From the NCBI GenBank assembly GCA_963837265.1, contig CAWIMQ010000002.1, positions 434,001 to 498,000 of the forward strand: a stretch of 64,000 nt of DNA, in the 5' to 3' direction. Positions 1 through 9,107 of this stretch are shown piece by piece; positions within the stretch are counted from its first letter, which is position 1, and each line of letters opens with the position of its first letter. The notes under the pieces are model-generated. The model did no database searches, was not told the DNA's origin, and saw nothing but the letters and a program-made list of their open reading frames with translations. Made by a program: the position numbers and the translations under genes. This DNA comes from DATBLE01 sp963837265 (GTDB lineage: Bacteria; Actinomycetota; Thermoleophilia; Gaiellales; Gaiellaceae).

Positions 1-2428
1 CCTCGCGCATCGTCATCGTCGCGGAGTTGTAGTGGTACAGCGTCCGGCCGGTCGTGAGCACGAACGGGAACTCGGAGTCGGGCTGCTCGATCGGCGGCTG
101 GAACTCGACCGGGAAGAACCGCCCCCGTCCGCCGGGGAGCGCCGGCTCCGGTGCGTGCAGGTACGGCGTTCCCGGATGGTCGAGCTCGGTGCACGGCCAC
201 TGGATCCCGTGCTCCTCGATTCGCGGGTAGCGGATCCCGGACCAGTTCGGACAGAGATCGGCGAGCTCGTTCCAGACGTCCTCCGGCTTCGTGTACCCGG
301 GCCACGACGCGCCCAGCGCCGCTGCCAGCGCGCAGACGATCCGCCAGTCCTCGCGCGCGTCACCCGGACAGTCGAGCGCCTTCCGCACCCGGTTCACTCG
401 CCTCTCGGTATTGGTGAAGGTGCCGTCCTTCTCGGCGAAGCTCGAGGCCGGGAGGACGACGTCCGCGAAGCGGCGCGTCGAGTCGTTCAGGAAGATGTCC
501 TGCGAGACGATGAACTCGCAGCGCTCGAGCCCCTCCTCGACGTGGTGGGCATTCGGCTCGGTCTGCGCGGGGTTCTCGCCGACGAGGTAGAGCGCCTTCA
601 CGCGGCCGTCGTGCAGCCCGGAGACGATCTGGTCGAGCCGGTACCCGGGAGCCGCCGGCACGTCCACCCCCCAGGCAGCCGAGAACTTCGCGCGGATCAC
701 GGGGTCGTCCACCGGCTGGTACCCGGGGAGGTAGGACGGGTTCGCGCCCGAATCGTTCAGGCCCTGGACGTTGTTCTGGCCGCGGAGCGCGTTCAGGCCG
801 GTGGACTCGTACCCGAGATGCCCGGTCATCAGCACGAGGTTGGCGAGCGACCAGATGTTGTCGACGCCGCAGGCGTGCTCGGTGATCCCGAGCGTGTAGA
901 AGATCGCAGCGTGCCGCTCGCGGGCATACTCGCGCGCGGTCTCGCGGATCGCGTTCGCCGGCACGCCGGTGACCTGCTCGGCCTCCTCGGGCGTGTACCG
1001 CGCGACCACCTCCCGCACGGCGTCGAACCCGACCGTGTGCTCCCTGATGTAGTCCTCGTCCTGCAGGCCCTCCTCGAGGATGGTGTGCATGATCGCGTTG
1101 ATCAGCCACACGTCCGTCCCCGGTCGGAGCTGAAGGTGGCGCTTCGCGATCTTCGTCAGCCAGATCTTCCGCGGATCGGCAACGACGAGGGTCGCGCCCA
1201 TGCGCACCGCCTTCTTGATCCGCAGGGCGAGCACCGGATGCGCCTCGGTCGTGTTCGAGCCGATCACGAGCAGGAACCGGTCGTTCTCGATCTCCGGGAT
1301 CGAGTTGGTGCTTGCTCCTCTGCCGAACGACCTGACCAGGCCGTAGAGGGTCGGCGCGTGTCAGGTCGCCTCGCAGGAGTGGACGGAGTTCGTCCCGACC
1401 ACCCCCCGCGCCAGCTTCTGGATCAGGTAGTTCTCCTCGTTCGTCAGCCGCGCCGAGGCGAGGAAGCCGACCGCCTGTGGTCCGTAACGGTCACGTACCA
1501 GGGACAGTCCCTCGGCCGCGGCCGTAAGGGCCTCGTCCCAGGTGACCGGATGGAGCTCGCCGTCCTCGCCGCGGACGAGCGGCTCGGTCAGCCGGTCCGG
1601 GTGGTGGACGAAGTTGAAGGCGAACCGTCCCTTCACGCAGAGGTTGCCCTCGTTGGACACGTACGACGGGTCGGAGGTGACCTTGACGATCCGCCTCGTC
1701 TCCGGGTCGACGTTCAGGTCGACCTGGCAGCCGACGCCGCAGAACGTGCAAGTCGTCTTCGTCTTCAGGAGGGTTGCCTCGTGGCCGGCCGGCGCTCCCT
1801 CGACAGGCTTCTCGTAGATCGCGCCGGTCGGACACACGCCGAGGCAGCCGCCGCAGAGCTCGCACTCGGTGTCGAGCCACGACCGCCCCCACGTCGGGAC
1901 GACGCGCGCCGCGCCGCCGCGACCCTCCAGCGACAGCGCCGAGCACTGCATCACCTCCTGCGTGTAGCGGACGCAGCGCGCGCAGAGGATGCACGCGTCG
2001 GGGTCGTAGCCCATGAGCAGGTTCCGGTCCTCGTACGGCGCCCGCTGCGCGTCGGGGAGAACGAGCGGCGCCTCCACACCGAGGTCGTCGGCCAGCCCGA
2101 GCAGCTCGTTCGGCCGGCCGGCGGGACTGCCGTTCAGGTGCTCGGACAGGAGCATCTCGATCAGCGTCGAGCGCAGGCGCTCGACGCTCCCGTTGCTGCT
2201 CACGACCATCCCCTCCGTGACGCCAGTAGCGCACGCCGCCAGGGGGCGCGGCGCTCCCTCGACGTCCAGCACGCAGGCCCGGCAGCCGCCGTACGGCTCG
2301 AGCTTGTCGTCGTGGCAGAGCGTCGGCACGAAGACGCCGTTTCGCGCCAGCGCATGGACGAGCAGCTCGCCCTCGGGCGCCGAGACGTTCCGGCCGTCGA
2401 GCGTGAACGTGACTACGGAGCCAGACAT
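1..2428 (-). CDS. fdhA: Formate dehydrogenase catalytic subunit, selenocysteine-containing, 3' end missing
   Basis: Molybdenum/tungsten formate dehydrogenase catalytic chain, oxidising formate to CO2. Visible in order: N-terminal 2Fe-2S domain (Cys38, 49, 52, 66), two ferredoxin-type 4Fe-4S sites (Cys146/149/152/162 and Cys189/192/195/199), then the 4Fe-4S site of the Mo domain (Cys227/230/234/264). At codon 356 an in-frame TGA (1361-1363) stands where FDHs carry Sec or Cys. The frame continues with good homology (HAPTLYGLVRSFGRG) for more than 450 codons to the left edge, so I read it as selenocysteine. Start ATG at 2428, preceded by a GAAGG-like site. It overlaps the small gene upstream by 16 bp and is the last gene of the operon. 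A conventional caller would split it into a 355-codon stub and an orphan C-terminus. Confidence 0.9.
1328..1368 (-). promoter_or_regulatory. Putative SECIS hairpin at the fdhA UGA codon
   Basis: A perfect 9-bp inverted repeat (CGACCTGAC at 1328-1336, GTCAGGTCG at 1360-1368) encloses 23 nt. In the mRNA the UGA lies in the 5' arm. A second 4-bp stem (GCCG/CGGC) with an 8-nt loop can form inside. Bacterial SECIS elements lie in the coding region directly at and after the Sec UGA, so position fits. The apical loop is closer to the UGA than in E. coli fdhF, so geometry is uncertain. Confidence 0.55.
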
Positions 2429-2718
2429 CGCGCCTTCAATCGTGTCACCTCGGCGAGGACGAGGGGCCGCGTGGACCTCCCGATCCTCCGGTTGACGCGG
2501 CCGTCGGCCCACATCACCACCCAGCCCGTCTTCCGGCTGTAGAGGTGGAGCGCGGCGAAGTGCCTGGCGCCGCCGATCCGCGCCTGGACGAGAGCGAACC
2601 GGTCACCCATGTACCTCGCCTGGCAGACGTCGATCACCTCCCAGTGGCGCGTCCCGTAGAAGCCGGTGACGGCGCCCCAGATCGAGGCGACGGAGGCGAT
2701 AGCCGCGACGAGCATCAT
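2413..2718 (-). CDS. Small membrane-anchored protein between formate dehydrogenase subunits
   Basis: A 101-residue product of unrecognised family. It opens with a hydrophobic segment (residues 1-22, MMLVAAIASVASIWGAVTGF) that looks like a single membrane span or uncleaved signal, followed by a basic soluble part with Cys31 and Cys98 and several Trp and His residues. Its ATG (2716-2718) overlaps the TGA of the NuoE/F-like gene as ATGA, and its end overlaps the fdhA start by 16 bp, so all three are probably translated in step. The tight nesting suggests an accessory, anchor or maturation role for the complex; that is inference. An upstream in-frame start would add a low-complexity basic leader lying antisense-free inside the previous gene and is less likely. 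Confidence 0.65.
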   Translation of the reverse strand: MMLVAAIASVASIWGAVTGFYGTRHWEVIDVCQARYMGDRFALVQARIGGARHFAALHLYSRKTGWVVMWADGRVNRRIGRSTRPLVLAEVTRLKARCLAP

Positions 2719-4079
2719 CCGAGCGCCTCCACCAGGTCCGGCCAGTGGCGGAGCACGCTCCGGACGGGGAAGGGCGAGGCCTGGCCGAGGCCGCAGATCG
2801 AGGTCTGCGCCATCGCCTCCAGCCACTCCTCGACCTTCGCGCGGGTCATCGCGGCGCGTCCTTCCTGCAGCTCTTCGGCGACGTGGTGGAGCGCGCGGTT
2901 ACCGATCCGGCACGGAGTGCACTTCTGACACGACTCCTCCGCGAAGAACCGCATCGTCTCGGCGAGCAACCGCAGTACCGGGTACGACGCGGGAAACACC
3001 TGGAGGCCGGCCGAGCCCGGTCCTGCCCCCCACTCCGCGAGCGCCTCGCGTGTCAGCGGCACGTCGAGCGCGCCCGGCGGGAGGATTCCGCTTGCCGCGC
3101 CGCCGGGAACGACCGCGCCGACCTCGCCGTCGAAGCCGCCGGCGTAGACGTCGACCAGCTGCCTCGTCGTGATGTCGAACGGCGCCTCGTAGCATCCGGG
3201 GCGGTGAACCGCCCCGGATAGAGACCACAGCCGGCCGGGAGCCCACTCGCCACGGAGGATGCGTGCAACGTGCACCAGCGTCTCGACGTTGTTGATCAGC
3301 GTCGGACGGCCGAGGTAGCCGGACTGGGCGGGAAACGGCGGCCGCAGTCGCGGCATTCCGCGGCGGCCCTCCATCGACTCGAGCATCGCCGTCTCCTCGC
3401 CGCAGACGTAGGAGCCGGCGCCGACGACGAGCCGCACGTGCAGGCCGCGCGCGGCGATCGCCTCGGCCAGCCGCGCCCGTGAGGTTGCGTACTCCTCGCG
3501 GAGGTAGACGTATGCCTCGTCGGTATCGCAGAAGCGCATCGCGGCGACGAGCCCCTCGAGCAGGAGCTGCGGCCGGAGCTCCATCACGTACCGGTCCTTG
3601 ATCGTCCCGGGCTCACCCTCGTCGGCGTTGACGATCACGACCCGCGGGCCGGGCTCGCGGCGGACGGCGTCCCACTTGCGCCACGCCGGGAAGCCCGCCC
3701 CGCCCATCCCGGTCAAGCCTGAGGCCTCGAGCCGCGCGAGCACCTCGTCCTGCGAGAGCCCGGGCGGGTCGCGCAGATCGTCGGGCTCCTCGAGGAAGCC
3801 GTTCGCCCGGTGGGTCACGCCGCCCGCGATCTCGTCACCCTCCATGCGCACGGGCGCGAGGTCGCAGTGGCCGACACAGGCAACCGCGAGCTCGCCCGCT
3901 CCTGCCTGCGCACCCATGCAGTCGCACACCGGCCCGGCGCAGACGCGGACGAGATCGACGGGCTCGCCCAGGAAGGAGTAGAACGAGACGACCTCGTGCA
4001 CCTCGCCGCGGCGGACGTTCATGTGGTCGGCGACCGCGTCGGAGAGCTCGGGGGTGACCGGGCCCACCTCGCGGCGCAC
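2715..4079 (-). CDS. fdhB: NAD-dependent formate dehydrogenase beta subunit (NuoE-NuoF fusion type)
   Basis: Diaphorase chain passing electrons from the catalytic subunit to NAD+. Residues 1-80 resemble the thioredoxin-like 2Fe-2S NuoE domain (VVSFYSFL, then Cys pairs in VCAGPVCDC and CVGHC). From about residue 110 it is NuoF-like, with the FMN/NADH-binding GMGGAGFPAWRKW, NADEGEPGTIKDR and GSYVCGEETA motifs and a C-terminal 4Fe-4S motif ESCQKCTPCRIG. The first standard start is GTG at 4079, yet family-like sequence (LPTDRTRLLDNLGRVRREVG) continues upstream to a TAA shared with the PAP2 gene (4167-4169). Only CTG codons (4128-4130, 4119-4121) are available there, so the true start may be non-canonical. 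Confidence 0.88.
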   Translation of the reverse strand: MRREVGPVTPELSDAVADHMNVRRGEVHEVVSFYSFLGEPVDLVRVCAGPVCDCMGAQAGAGELAVACVGHCDLAPVRMEGDEIAGGVTHRANGFLEEPDDLRDPPGLSQDEVLARLEASGLTGMGGAGFPAWRKWDAVRREPGPRVVIVNADEGEPGTIKDRYVMELRPQLLLEGLVAAMRFCDTDEAYVYLREEYATSRARLAEAIAARGLHVRLVVGAGSYVCGEETAMLESMEGRRGMPRLRPPFPAQSGYLGRPTLINNVETLVHVARILRGEWAPGRLWSLSGAVHRPGCYEAPFDITTRQLVDVYAGGFDGEVGAVVPGGAASGILPPGALDVPLTREALAEWGAGPGSAGLQVFPASYPVLRLLAETMRFFAEESCQKCTPCRIGNRALHHVAEELQEGRAAMTRAKVEEWLEAMAQTSICGLGQASPFPVRSVLRHWPDLVEALG

Positions 4080-4166
4080 CCGGCCGAGGTTGTCGAGGAG
4101 CCGCGTCCGGTCCGTCGGCAGGTCGGGCAGGACGGAGGTGAGGGCGAGCGCGTCCGTGACCCGATC

Positions 4167-4688
4167 TTACGCCTGCAGCACTTGCCTGGCCGGAAGCCAG
4201 AGGGTGACGGCGACGGCCGTGCCGACTCCGGCGCCGACCAGGACGTCGCCGGGATAGTGGACGCCGAGCCAGACGCGAGAGATCCCGATCAGGGCCGCGA
4301 GCGCGAGGAGCGCCCACCGCAGGCGTGGATGGACGAGCCCGACCGCGACCGCGGCGGCGAACGCGGTCGCCGCATGGCCCGAGGGCATCGAGCCGTCGTG
4401 CGGGACCGCGACGAGCGCGTGCACCGAGGGGTCGGCCAGAGGCGGGCGCGGACGGTCGAACGCCCGCTTGAGCAGCGTCGCCAGCCCCGACGCAACGAGG
4501 TACGAGACCGTTCCGAACGCGGCCGCCGCCGGCGGGCGGCGGGCCCACAGGTCGGCGGCGAGGCCGACCCCGAGGATCACGAGGCTCTTCACCCACCAGT
4601 CGGAGAGGTGCTCGAAGCACCAGTCCGCCGGGCCCCAGTGCAGGTGCTGGAACGCCTCGACCACGGCGCGATCCCACCGGGCGAGCAC
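4167..4688 (-). CDS. PAP2-family phosphatase (membrane)
   Basis: Integral-membrane phosphatase of the type 2 phosphatidic acid phosphatase superfamily, 173 residues. The three signature motifs are all present: KRAFDRPRP, PSGHA, and SRVWLGVHYPGD, the last two carrying the catalytic histidines. Several hydrophobic segments separate them. Members hydrolyse lipid phosphates such as phosphatidate or undecaprenyl diphosphate; the substrate cannot be read from the sequence. It lies immediately upstream of the fdh genes on the same strand, with its TAA ending in the same frame as the NuoE/F-like gene. Functional coupling to formate oxidation is not obvious, so co-orientation may be incidental. Confidence 0.88.
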   Translation of the reverse strand: MLARWDRAVVEAFQHLHWGPADWCFEHLSDWWVKSLVILGVGLAADLWARRPPAAAAFGTVSYLVASGLATLLKRAFDRPRPPLADPSVHALVAVPHDGSMPSGHAATAFAAAVAVGLVHPRLRWALLALAALIGISRVWLGVHYPGDVLVGAGVGTAVAVTLWLPARQVLQA

Positions 4689-4707
4689 ACGTCCACGATA
4701 GCCATGT

Positions 4708-4760
4708 CAGGGGTCTGACCCCTGTTGGCGGTTCGGGACGTGTCAGGGGTCTGACCCCTG
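4708..4760. repeat. Two copies of the GGGGTCTGACCCC palindrome
   Basis: CAGGGGTCTGACCCCTG occurs at 4708-4724 and again at 4744-4760, embedded in a further repeated context (GTTCGGGACG). Both are near-perfect palindromes with one central base. The same core recurs at 4835-4849, three times near 44121-44247 and twice near 55747-55868, always between genes, so it is a dispersed repeat family of this genome. Confidence 0.85.
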
Positions 4761-4823
4761 CCCGGACGGTTCGGGACGCGTGTCGAGTATCGGGCCACAC
4801 GTTCGAGCGGTGCACCGTCCCGC

Positions 4824-4860
4824 TCGGACCTGGCAGGGGTCTGACCCCTGCCAGGTCCGA
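4824..4860. repeat. 37-bp perfect palindrome with GGGGTCTGACCCC core
   Basis: Arms 4824-4841 and 4843-4860 are exact reverse complements around a single T at 4842: 18-bp arms starting TCGGACCTGGC. The gap 4689-4905 between the PAP2 gene and the FAD/Fe-S oxidase holds only these palindromes. It lies downstream of the oxidase operon, whose stop is at 4906, so the structure may end that transcript; there is no T-tract. Confidence 0.85.
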
Positions 4861-4905
4861 CAGCGCCTCGGCGTGAACCGACGAGTCGTGCCGCCGGTTG
4901 CCGGC

Positions 4906-7900
4906 TCAGCGGCGCGCGGCGGCGGCGAGCGCGGCAGCCGCACCGACCCCGAGGGCGGCGAGCGTGGCCGCGCGCCGCGCGCGGCGGCCGAGCGACGGCT
5001 GCGGCTTCCGGAAGACCTCGTCCTCGCCGACCCCATCGTGAACCAGCTTCAGCACCTGCGCGACGTGGAGGGCGCGGCGCCCCGTCCCGCCCTGCTCGAT
5101 CTGCGTCTTGCAGGAGAACCCGTCGGCGACGACCAGCGTCCCTCGCTCCGCCTGCCGCACCGCCGGGAGCAGCGCGTGCTCGCCGGCCTGCATCGAGATC
5201 TCGTAGTGCCCGGCCTCGAAGCCCCAGGAGCCTGCAAGCCCGCAGCAGCCGCCGGTCACCTCCTCGACCTCGAGCCCCAACCGGCGCAACAGCGCCTGCT
5301 CGGAGGCGATGCCACCGGTCGCCTTGTGGTGGCAGTGGCCCCAGAGGAGCGCCTTCCCCTCGAGCGCCGGCAGCGTCGCACCCTGCGCCTGGAGGAACTC
5401 GGCGTAGTGGAAGACGTTTCGGGTCAGGCGCTCCGCGTCGTCGTCGTGGGGGAACAGCTTCGGGAGCTCGTCCTTGAAGACGGCGACGCAGCTCGGCTCG
5501 ACGCCGACCACCGGAACGCCCGCCCTGACGTCCTCCCGGAGCACGCCGAGCGTGCGGCGGAGGTAGCGTTTCGCGAGGTCGAGGAAGCCGTAGTCGTAGA
5601 GCGGCCGGCCGCAGCACACGTGACCCCGGGGCAGGACGACCCGGAAGCCGGCCGCCTCGAGCCCCTCGACCGCGGCGACGCCGACGTCGGTGTGGAAGTG
5701 GTTGTTGAACGTGTCCGGCCACAGGATCACCTTCGGGCCGTGCGGGTTGACCACTCCCCGTGCCCGGAACCAGTCCTGGAGCGTCAACGGTGCGAAGAGG
5801 GGCACGTCACGCTCGGAGCCGATCCCCGCCGCGAGCTTGAACGCCCGCGAGAACGGGGGCGTCGCCGAGAGGAAGTTGACGAAGCCGGGCATCCGCGAGG
5901 CGACCCGGGCGGCCTGGTCGATCAGGCCGAAGGCGTAGGCGTGCCGCGGCCGCAGGCGGCCGGCCCAGTGGTGGTGGAGGAACTCGGCCTTGTACGTGGG
6001 CATGTCGACGTCGACCGGGCAGTCGCTGGTGCAGCCCTTGCACGCGAGGCAGAGGTCGAGCGCCTCCTTCACCTCCGCGCTCCGCCAGCCGTCGGTGACG
6101 ATGTCGCCCTGGAGCATCTCGAACAGCAGTCGCGCCCGGCCCCGCGTGGTGTGCATCTCCTCCTTCGTGACGATGTAGCTCGGGCACATCACGTCCACCC
6201 CGCCCGGCGTGCGGCACTTGCCGACCCCGACGCAGCGGAGGGCGGCGTGCGCGAAGTCGCCCCGGTCCTCCGGGTAGGAGAAGACGACTTCCGGCCGGGA
6301 CGGGTTGTAGCTCGTGCCGAGCTTGAGGTTCTCGTCGAGCCGGTACGGGTCGACCACCTTGCCCGGGTTCATCTTCCAGTCGGGATCCCAGATCGCCTTG
6401 AACTCGCGGAACGCGGCGACGAGCTCGTCCCCGTACATCTTCGGGAGCAGCTCCGCCCTGGCCTGGCCGTCGCCGTGCTCGCCCGAGAGGGTGCCGCCGT
6501 AGGAGACGACGAGGTCGGCGGCGGCCTCCATGAAGCGGCGGAAGGTCTTCAGCCCGTCGGCGGTGCGCAGGTCGAAGTCGATCCGCGAGTGGACGCAGCC
6601 CTGCCCGACGTGGCCGTACATCGCCCCGTGGTAGCCGAACTCCGAATAGAGGCGCTTCAGGTCCCGCAGGTAGTCACCGACCCGCTCCGGCGGCACCGCG
6701 GAGTCCTCCCAGCCCGGCCAGTGGTCCCTGCCGCCGGAGAACGCGGTCGCCCCGAGCCCGCCCTCCCGCACCTGCCACAGGTGCTTCTCCTCCTCGGGGT
6801 CGTCGAACAGGCCGATCTCCTCCTCGCCGATCCCGTGCGTGCGCACGTCGGCGACGAACCCGTGTGCCTGCTCGTCGGCCTCCTCCTGGCTGTCGGCGCC
6901 GAACTCGACCATGAGCCAGGCGCCGTCCTCGTGCCTCGCCGGCAGCTGCTTCAGCTCGGAGGGGTGCATGCTCTTGTGCTGCTCGTCCCGGAACAGGACG
7001 TGGTCGATCGCCTCGCACCCGACCGGCCGGTGCTCCATCACCCAGGGGACGGCGTCTCCGGCGGCGCAGATGTCGGGGAAGGCGACCACGACGAGCGTCC
7101 GCTTCAGGAGCGCCGGGGTCAGGTACAGCCGGGCGCGGAGCACCGTCGCGCAGGTGGACTCCGTGCCGACCAGAGCACGCGCGAGGTTGAAGCCCCTCTC
7201 CGGCAGCAGATCGTCGAGGTTGTAGCCGGAGACCCGCCGGGGCAGCTTGTCCACGCTCGGGTAGCGCGCGCGGATCAGGTCGGCGTGCCGGTCGCGCAGA
7301 TCGCGGAGCGACGCGTGGATCGCGCCCCGCCGGCCGCCGGCCGCGACGATCCGCTCCAGCTCCTCGTCGCTCGTCTCGCCGACCCAGAAGCGCTCGCCCT
7401 CGTAGGTGACGACCTCGAGCGAGTGGACGTTGTCCGACGTCCGCGGCCCGTGGCCGTACAGCTGCGCCTGCACGGAGTGGATCCCGCACGAGTTGTTGCC
7501 GATGTTGCCGCCGATCGTGCAGTACTTGTGGGTCGACGGGTCCGGGCCGAAGACGAGGTTCCACCTCGCGCAGCGCTCGTTCACCTGCTCGTTGACGGCG
7601 CCGTTCTCGACCAGGACCGTGCCAAGGTCGAGATCGGGGTCGCCGATCGCGCGCAGGTACTTGGAGTGGTCGATGACGACGGCGAAGTTGACCGTCTCGC
7701 CGGAGAGGCTCGTGCCGGCGCCGCGAGAGACGATCGGCGCCCCGAACGCCGAGCAGGCGACATGGGTGGCGACGACGTCGTCGAGCGTCCTCGGGACGAC
7801 GACGCCGATCGGCGGCTGGCGGTAGTTGGAGGCGTCGGTGGCGTAGAGGGCCCGCGTCGCGACGTCGAAGCGCACCTCGCCCTCGACCGAGTCGCGCAGC

Positions 7901-7995
7901 GCCTTCGCGAGCCCGCGGCGGTCGACCTCGGCCGTCGCGGCCATGCCGCCGCGGAAACGGGTGTCGATCCGGGCCGGGACGCGAAGGGCGCTCAC
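4906..7995 (-). CDS. FAD-binding oxidase fused to Fe-S / CCG-domain reductase (D-lactate dehydrogenase-like)
   Basis: A 1029-residue fusion of a GlcD/Dld-type FAD oxidase and a GlpC-type iron-sulfur protein. The N-terminal half has the PCMH FAD-binding fold (SRGAGTSLSGE, CTIGGNIGNNSCG) and the FAD-oxidase C domain (SGEHGDGQAR). Then follow ferredoxin cysteines (CVGVGKCRTPGG.DVMCPSY and CLACKGCTSDCPVD) and two CCG motifs (VCCGRPLYDYG, GGCCGLAGSWG). It ends in a short Ala-rich hydrophobic tail. Such enzymes oxidise 2-hydroxy acids and pass electrons to the quinone pool or another carrier. Start is GTG at 7995, overlapping the upstream TGA as GTGA. The substrate is unknown; the operon suggests a sugar acid or hydroxy acid. 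Confidence 0.88.
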   Translation of the reverse strand: MSALRVPARIDTRFRGGMAATAEVDRRGLAKALRDSVEGEVRFDVATRALYATDASNYRQPPIGVVVPRTLDDVVATHVACSAFGAPIVSRGAGTSLSGETVNFAVVIDHSKYLRAIGDPDLDLGTVLVENGAVNEQVNERCARWNLVFGPDPSTHKYCTIGGNIGNNSCGIHSVQAQLYGHGPRTSDNVHSLEVVTYEGERFWVGETSDEELERIVAAGGRRGAIHASLRDLRDRHADLIRARYPSVDKLPRRVSGYNLDDLLPERGFNLARALVGTESTCATVLRARLYLTPALLKRTLVVVAFPDICAAGDAVPWVMEHRPVGCEAIDHVLFRDEQHKSMHPSELKQLPARHEDGAWLMVEFGADSQEEADEQAHGFVADVRTHGIGEEEIGLFDDPEEEKHLWQVREGGLGATAFSGGRDHWPGWEDSAVPPERVGDYLRDLKRLYSEFGYHGAMYGHVGQGCVHSRIDFDLRTADGLKTFRRFMEAAADLVVSYGGTLSGEHGDGQARAELLPKMYGDELVAAFREFKAIWDPDWKMNPGKVVDPYRLDENLKLGTSYNPSRPEVVFSYPEDRGDFAHAALRCVGVGKCRTPGGVDVMCPSYIVTKEEMHTTRGRARLLFEMLQGDIVTDGWRSAEVKEALDLCLACKGCTSDCPVDVDMPTYKAEFLHHHWAGRLRPRHAYAFGLIDQAARVASRMPGFVNFLSATPPFSRAFKLAAGIGSERDVPLFAPLTLQDWFRARGVVNPHGPKVILWPDTFNNHFHTDVGVAAVEGLEAAGFRVVLPRGHVCCGRPLYDYGFLDLAKRYLRRTLGVLREDVRAGVPVVGVEPSCVAVFKDELPKLFPHDDDAERLTRNVFHYAEFLQAQGATLPALEGKALLWGHCHHKATGGIASEQALLRRLGLEVEEVTGGCCGLAGSWGFEAGHYEISMQAGEHALLPAVRQAERGTLVVADGFSCKTQIEQGGTGRRALHVAQVLKLVHDGVGEDEVFRKPQPSLGRRARRAATLAALGVGAAAALAAAARR

Positions 7996-9107
7996 AGCCG
8001 GTAGGCCTCCGCGTCGGCGTGCCGGAGCTCGAGCCCGTGGCCGGGCCGGGAGCGGTCGGGTCGCAGCGCGCCGTCCTCCGGCTCGAGTACGCCGTCGAAG
8101 AGCATCCGCTCGATCCTCACGTGGTCGTGGAAGTACTCGAGGTGACGCAGCCGCTGGACCGCGCAGAGGACGTGCGCGGACAGCTGCGGCGCGCAGTGGC
8201 CCGACAGGTCGAGCGCATGCGCGTCGGCGAGCGCGGCGGCGGCGAGCAGGCCGGTGATCCCACCACAGCGGGTGACGTCTGCCTGGAGGCAGTCGACGGC
8301 GCCGACGAGATTTACGAAGTCGCGCGCGACGAACGCGTACTCGCCCGCGGCGACGTCGAGCCCGCCCGGCCCGCGGTCGCGAACGAGACGCAGGCCCTCG
8401 AGATCTGCCGAGCTGACCGGCTCCTCGAACCAGGAGACGCCCCATTCGCCGGCCAGGCGATCCGCCCACGCGAGCGCCTCCTTGCGACCGAGCGCGCCGT
8501 TGGAGTCGGCGTACAGCGCGACCTCGTCGCCGATCTCGGCGCGCACCGCGTCGAGCCTGGCCGGATCCTCGTCGGGGCTCCGCGAGATCTTGAGCTTCAC
8601 GCGCGAGACGCCCTCGGCGACCCAGCCGCCGAGCTGGGCACGGAGCCGGCCGAGCGGGTAGTTGCAGAAGCCGCCGCTTCCGTAGACGGGCACGCGGTCG
8701 CGTGCCGCAGGCAGGACGTCGACGAGCGGGAGGTCGAGGAGGCGGGCCTTCAGGTCCCAGAGCGCGACGTCGACGGCGGAGAGCGCCATGAAGCCGATCC
8801 CGGGGCGGCCCACGTTGCGCAGCCCGGCCGCGAGCTTCCGCCAGACGGCTGCGGGGGCAGTCGCATCCTCGCCCTCCACGGCCGGTGCGAGCCGGTCCGC
8901 GACCACCTGGGCGGCGGCGGGATGCGCGTACGTGTACCCGAGCCCGGACTCGCCGCCCCCGTGCGCGTGCACGACGACAATCGTCGTCGAGCCCCACGTC
9001 AGGGTCCCGTCGGTCTCGAAGCCGTCCGGGCCGTCGGTCGGGATCTCGTAAGCGGCGACCTCGACGGACTCGACGGCGACGCCGGCCGCCACTGCGCTTG
9101 CGCTCAC
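7992..9107 (-). CDS. Enolase-superfamily enzyme (mandelate racemase/muconate lactonizing family)
   Basis: A 371-residue enolase-superfamily protein. The barrel shows KLKISRSPDEDP (the KxK-type base region), metal ligands in YADSNGA (Asp) and FEEPVS (Glu), a further acidic ligand in AAGEYAF, and a late DVTRCGGITG and HCAPQLSAH region. This fits acid-sugar dehydratases or racemases that abstract an alpha proton next to a carboxylate. Its GTG start (9107) overlaps the TGA of the ThDP enzyme and its TGA overlaps the start of the FAD/Fe-S oxidase, so the three are co-translated. Specificity is not assignable; a role in converting a sugar acid or hydroxy acid for the neighbouring oxidase is plausible. 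Confidence 0.85.
   Translation of the reverse strand: MSASAVAAGVAVESVEVAAYEIPTDGPDGFETDGTLTWGSTTIVVVHAHGGGESGLGYTYAHPAAAQVVADRLAPAVEGEDATAPAAVWRKLAAGLRNVGRPGIGFMALSAVDVALWDLKARLLDLPLVDVLPAARDRVPVYGSGGFCNYPLGRLRAQLGGWVAEGVSRVKLKISRSPDEDPARLDAVRAEIGDEVALYADSNGALGRKEALAWADRLAGEWGVSWFEEPVSSADLEGLRLVRDRGPGGLDVAAGEYAFVARDFVNLVGAVDCLQADVTRCGGITGLLAAAALADAHALDLSGHCAPQLSAHVLCAVQRLRHLEYFHDHVRIERMLFDGVLEPEDGALRPDRSRPGHGLELRHADAEAYRL

Noticed and set aside
1361..1363. TGA as a true stop making a 355-residue protein
   Set aside because: Continuous FDH sequence follows in frame to the window edge, and the position matches the Sec/Cys site; a sequencing error for TGC cannot be excluded.
32..2542. Long open frame on the plus strand opposite the fdh genes
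   Set aside because: Arg/Val-rich low-information sequence with no family resemblance; a GC-driven mirror of the real minus-strand genes. The same holds for 4780-8004, 8885-11017 and 19507-22737.
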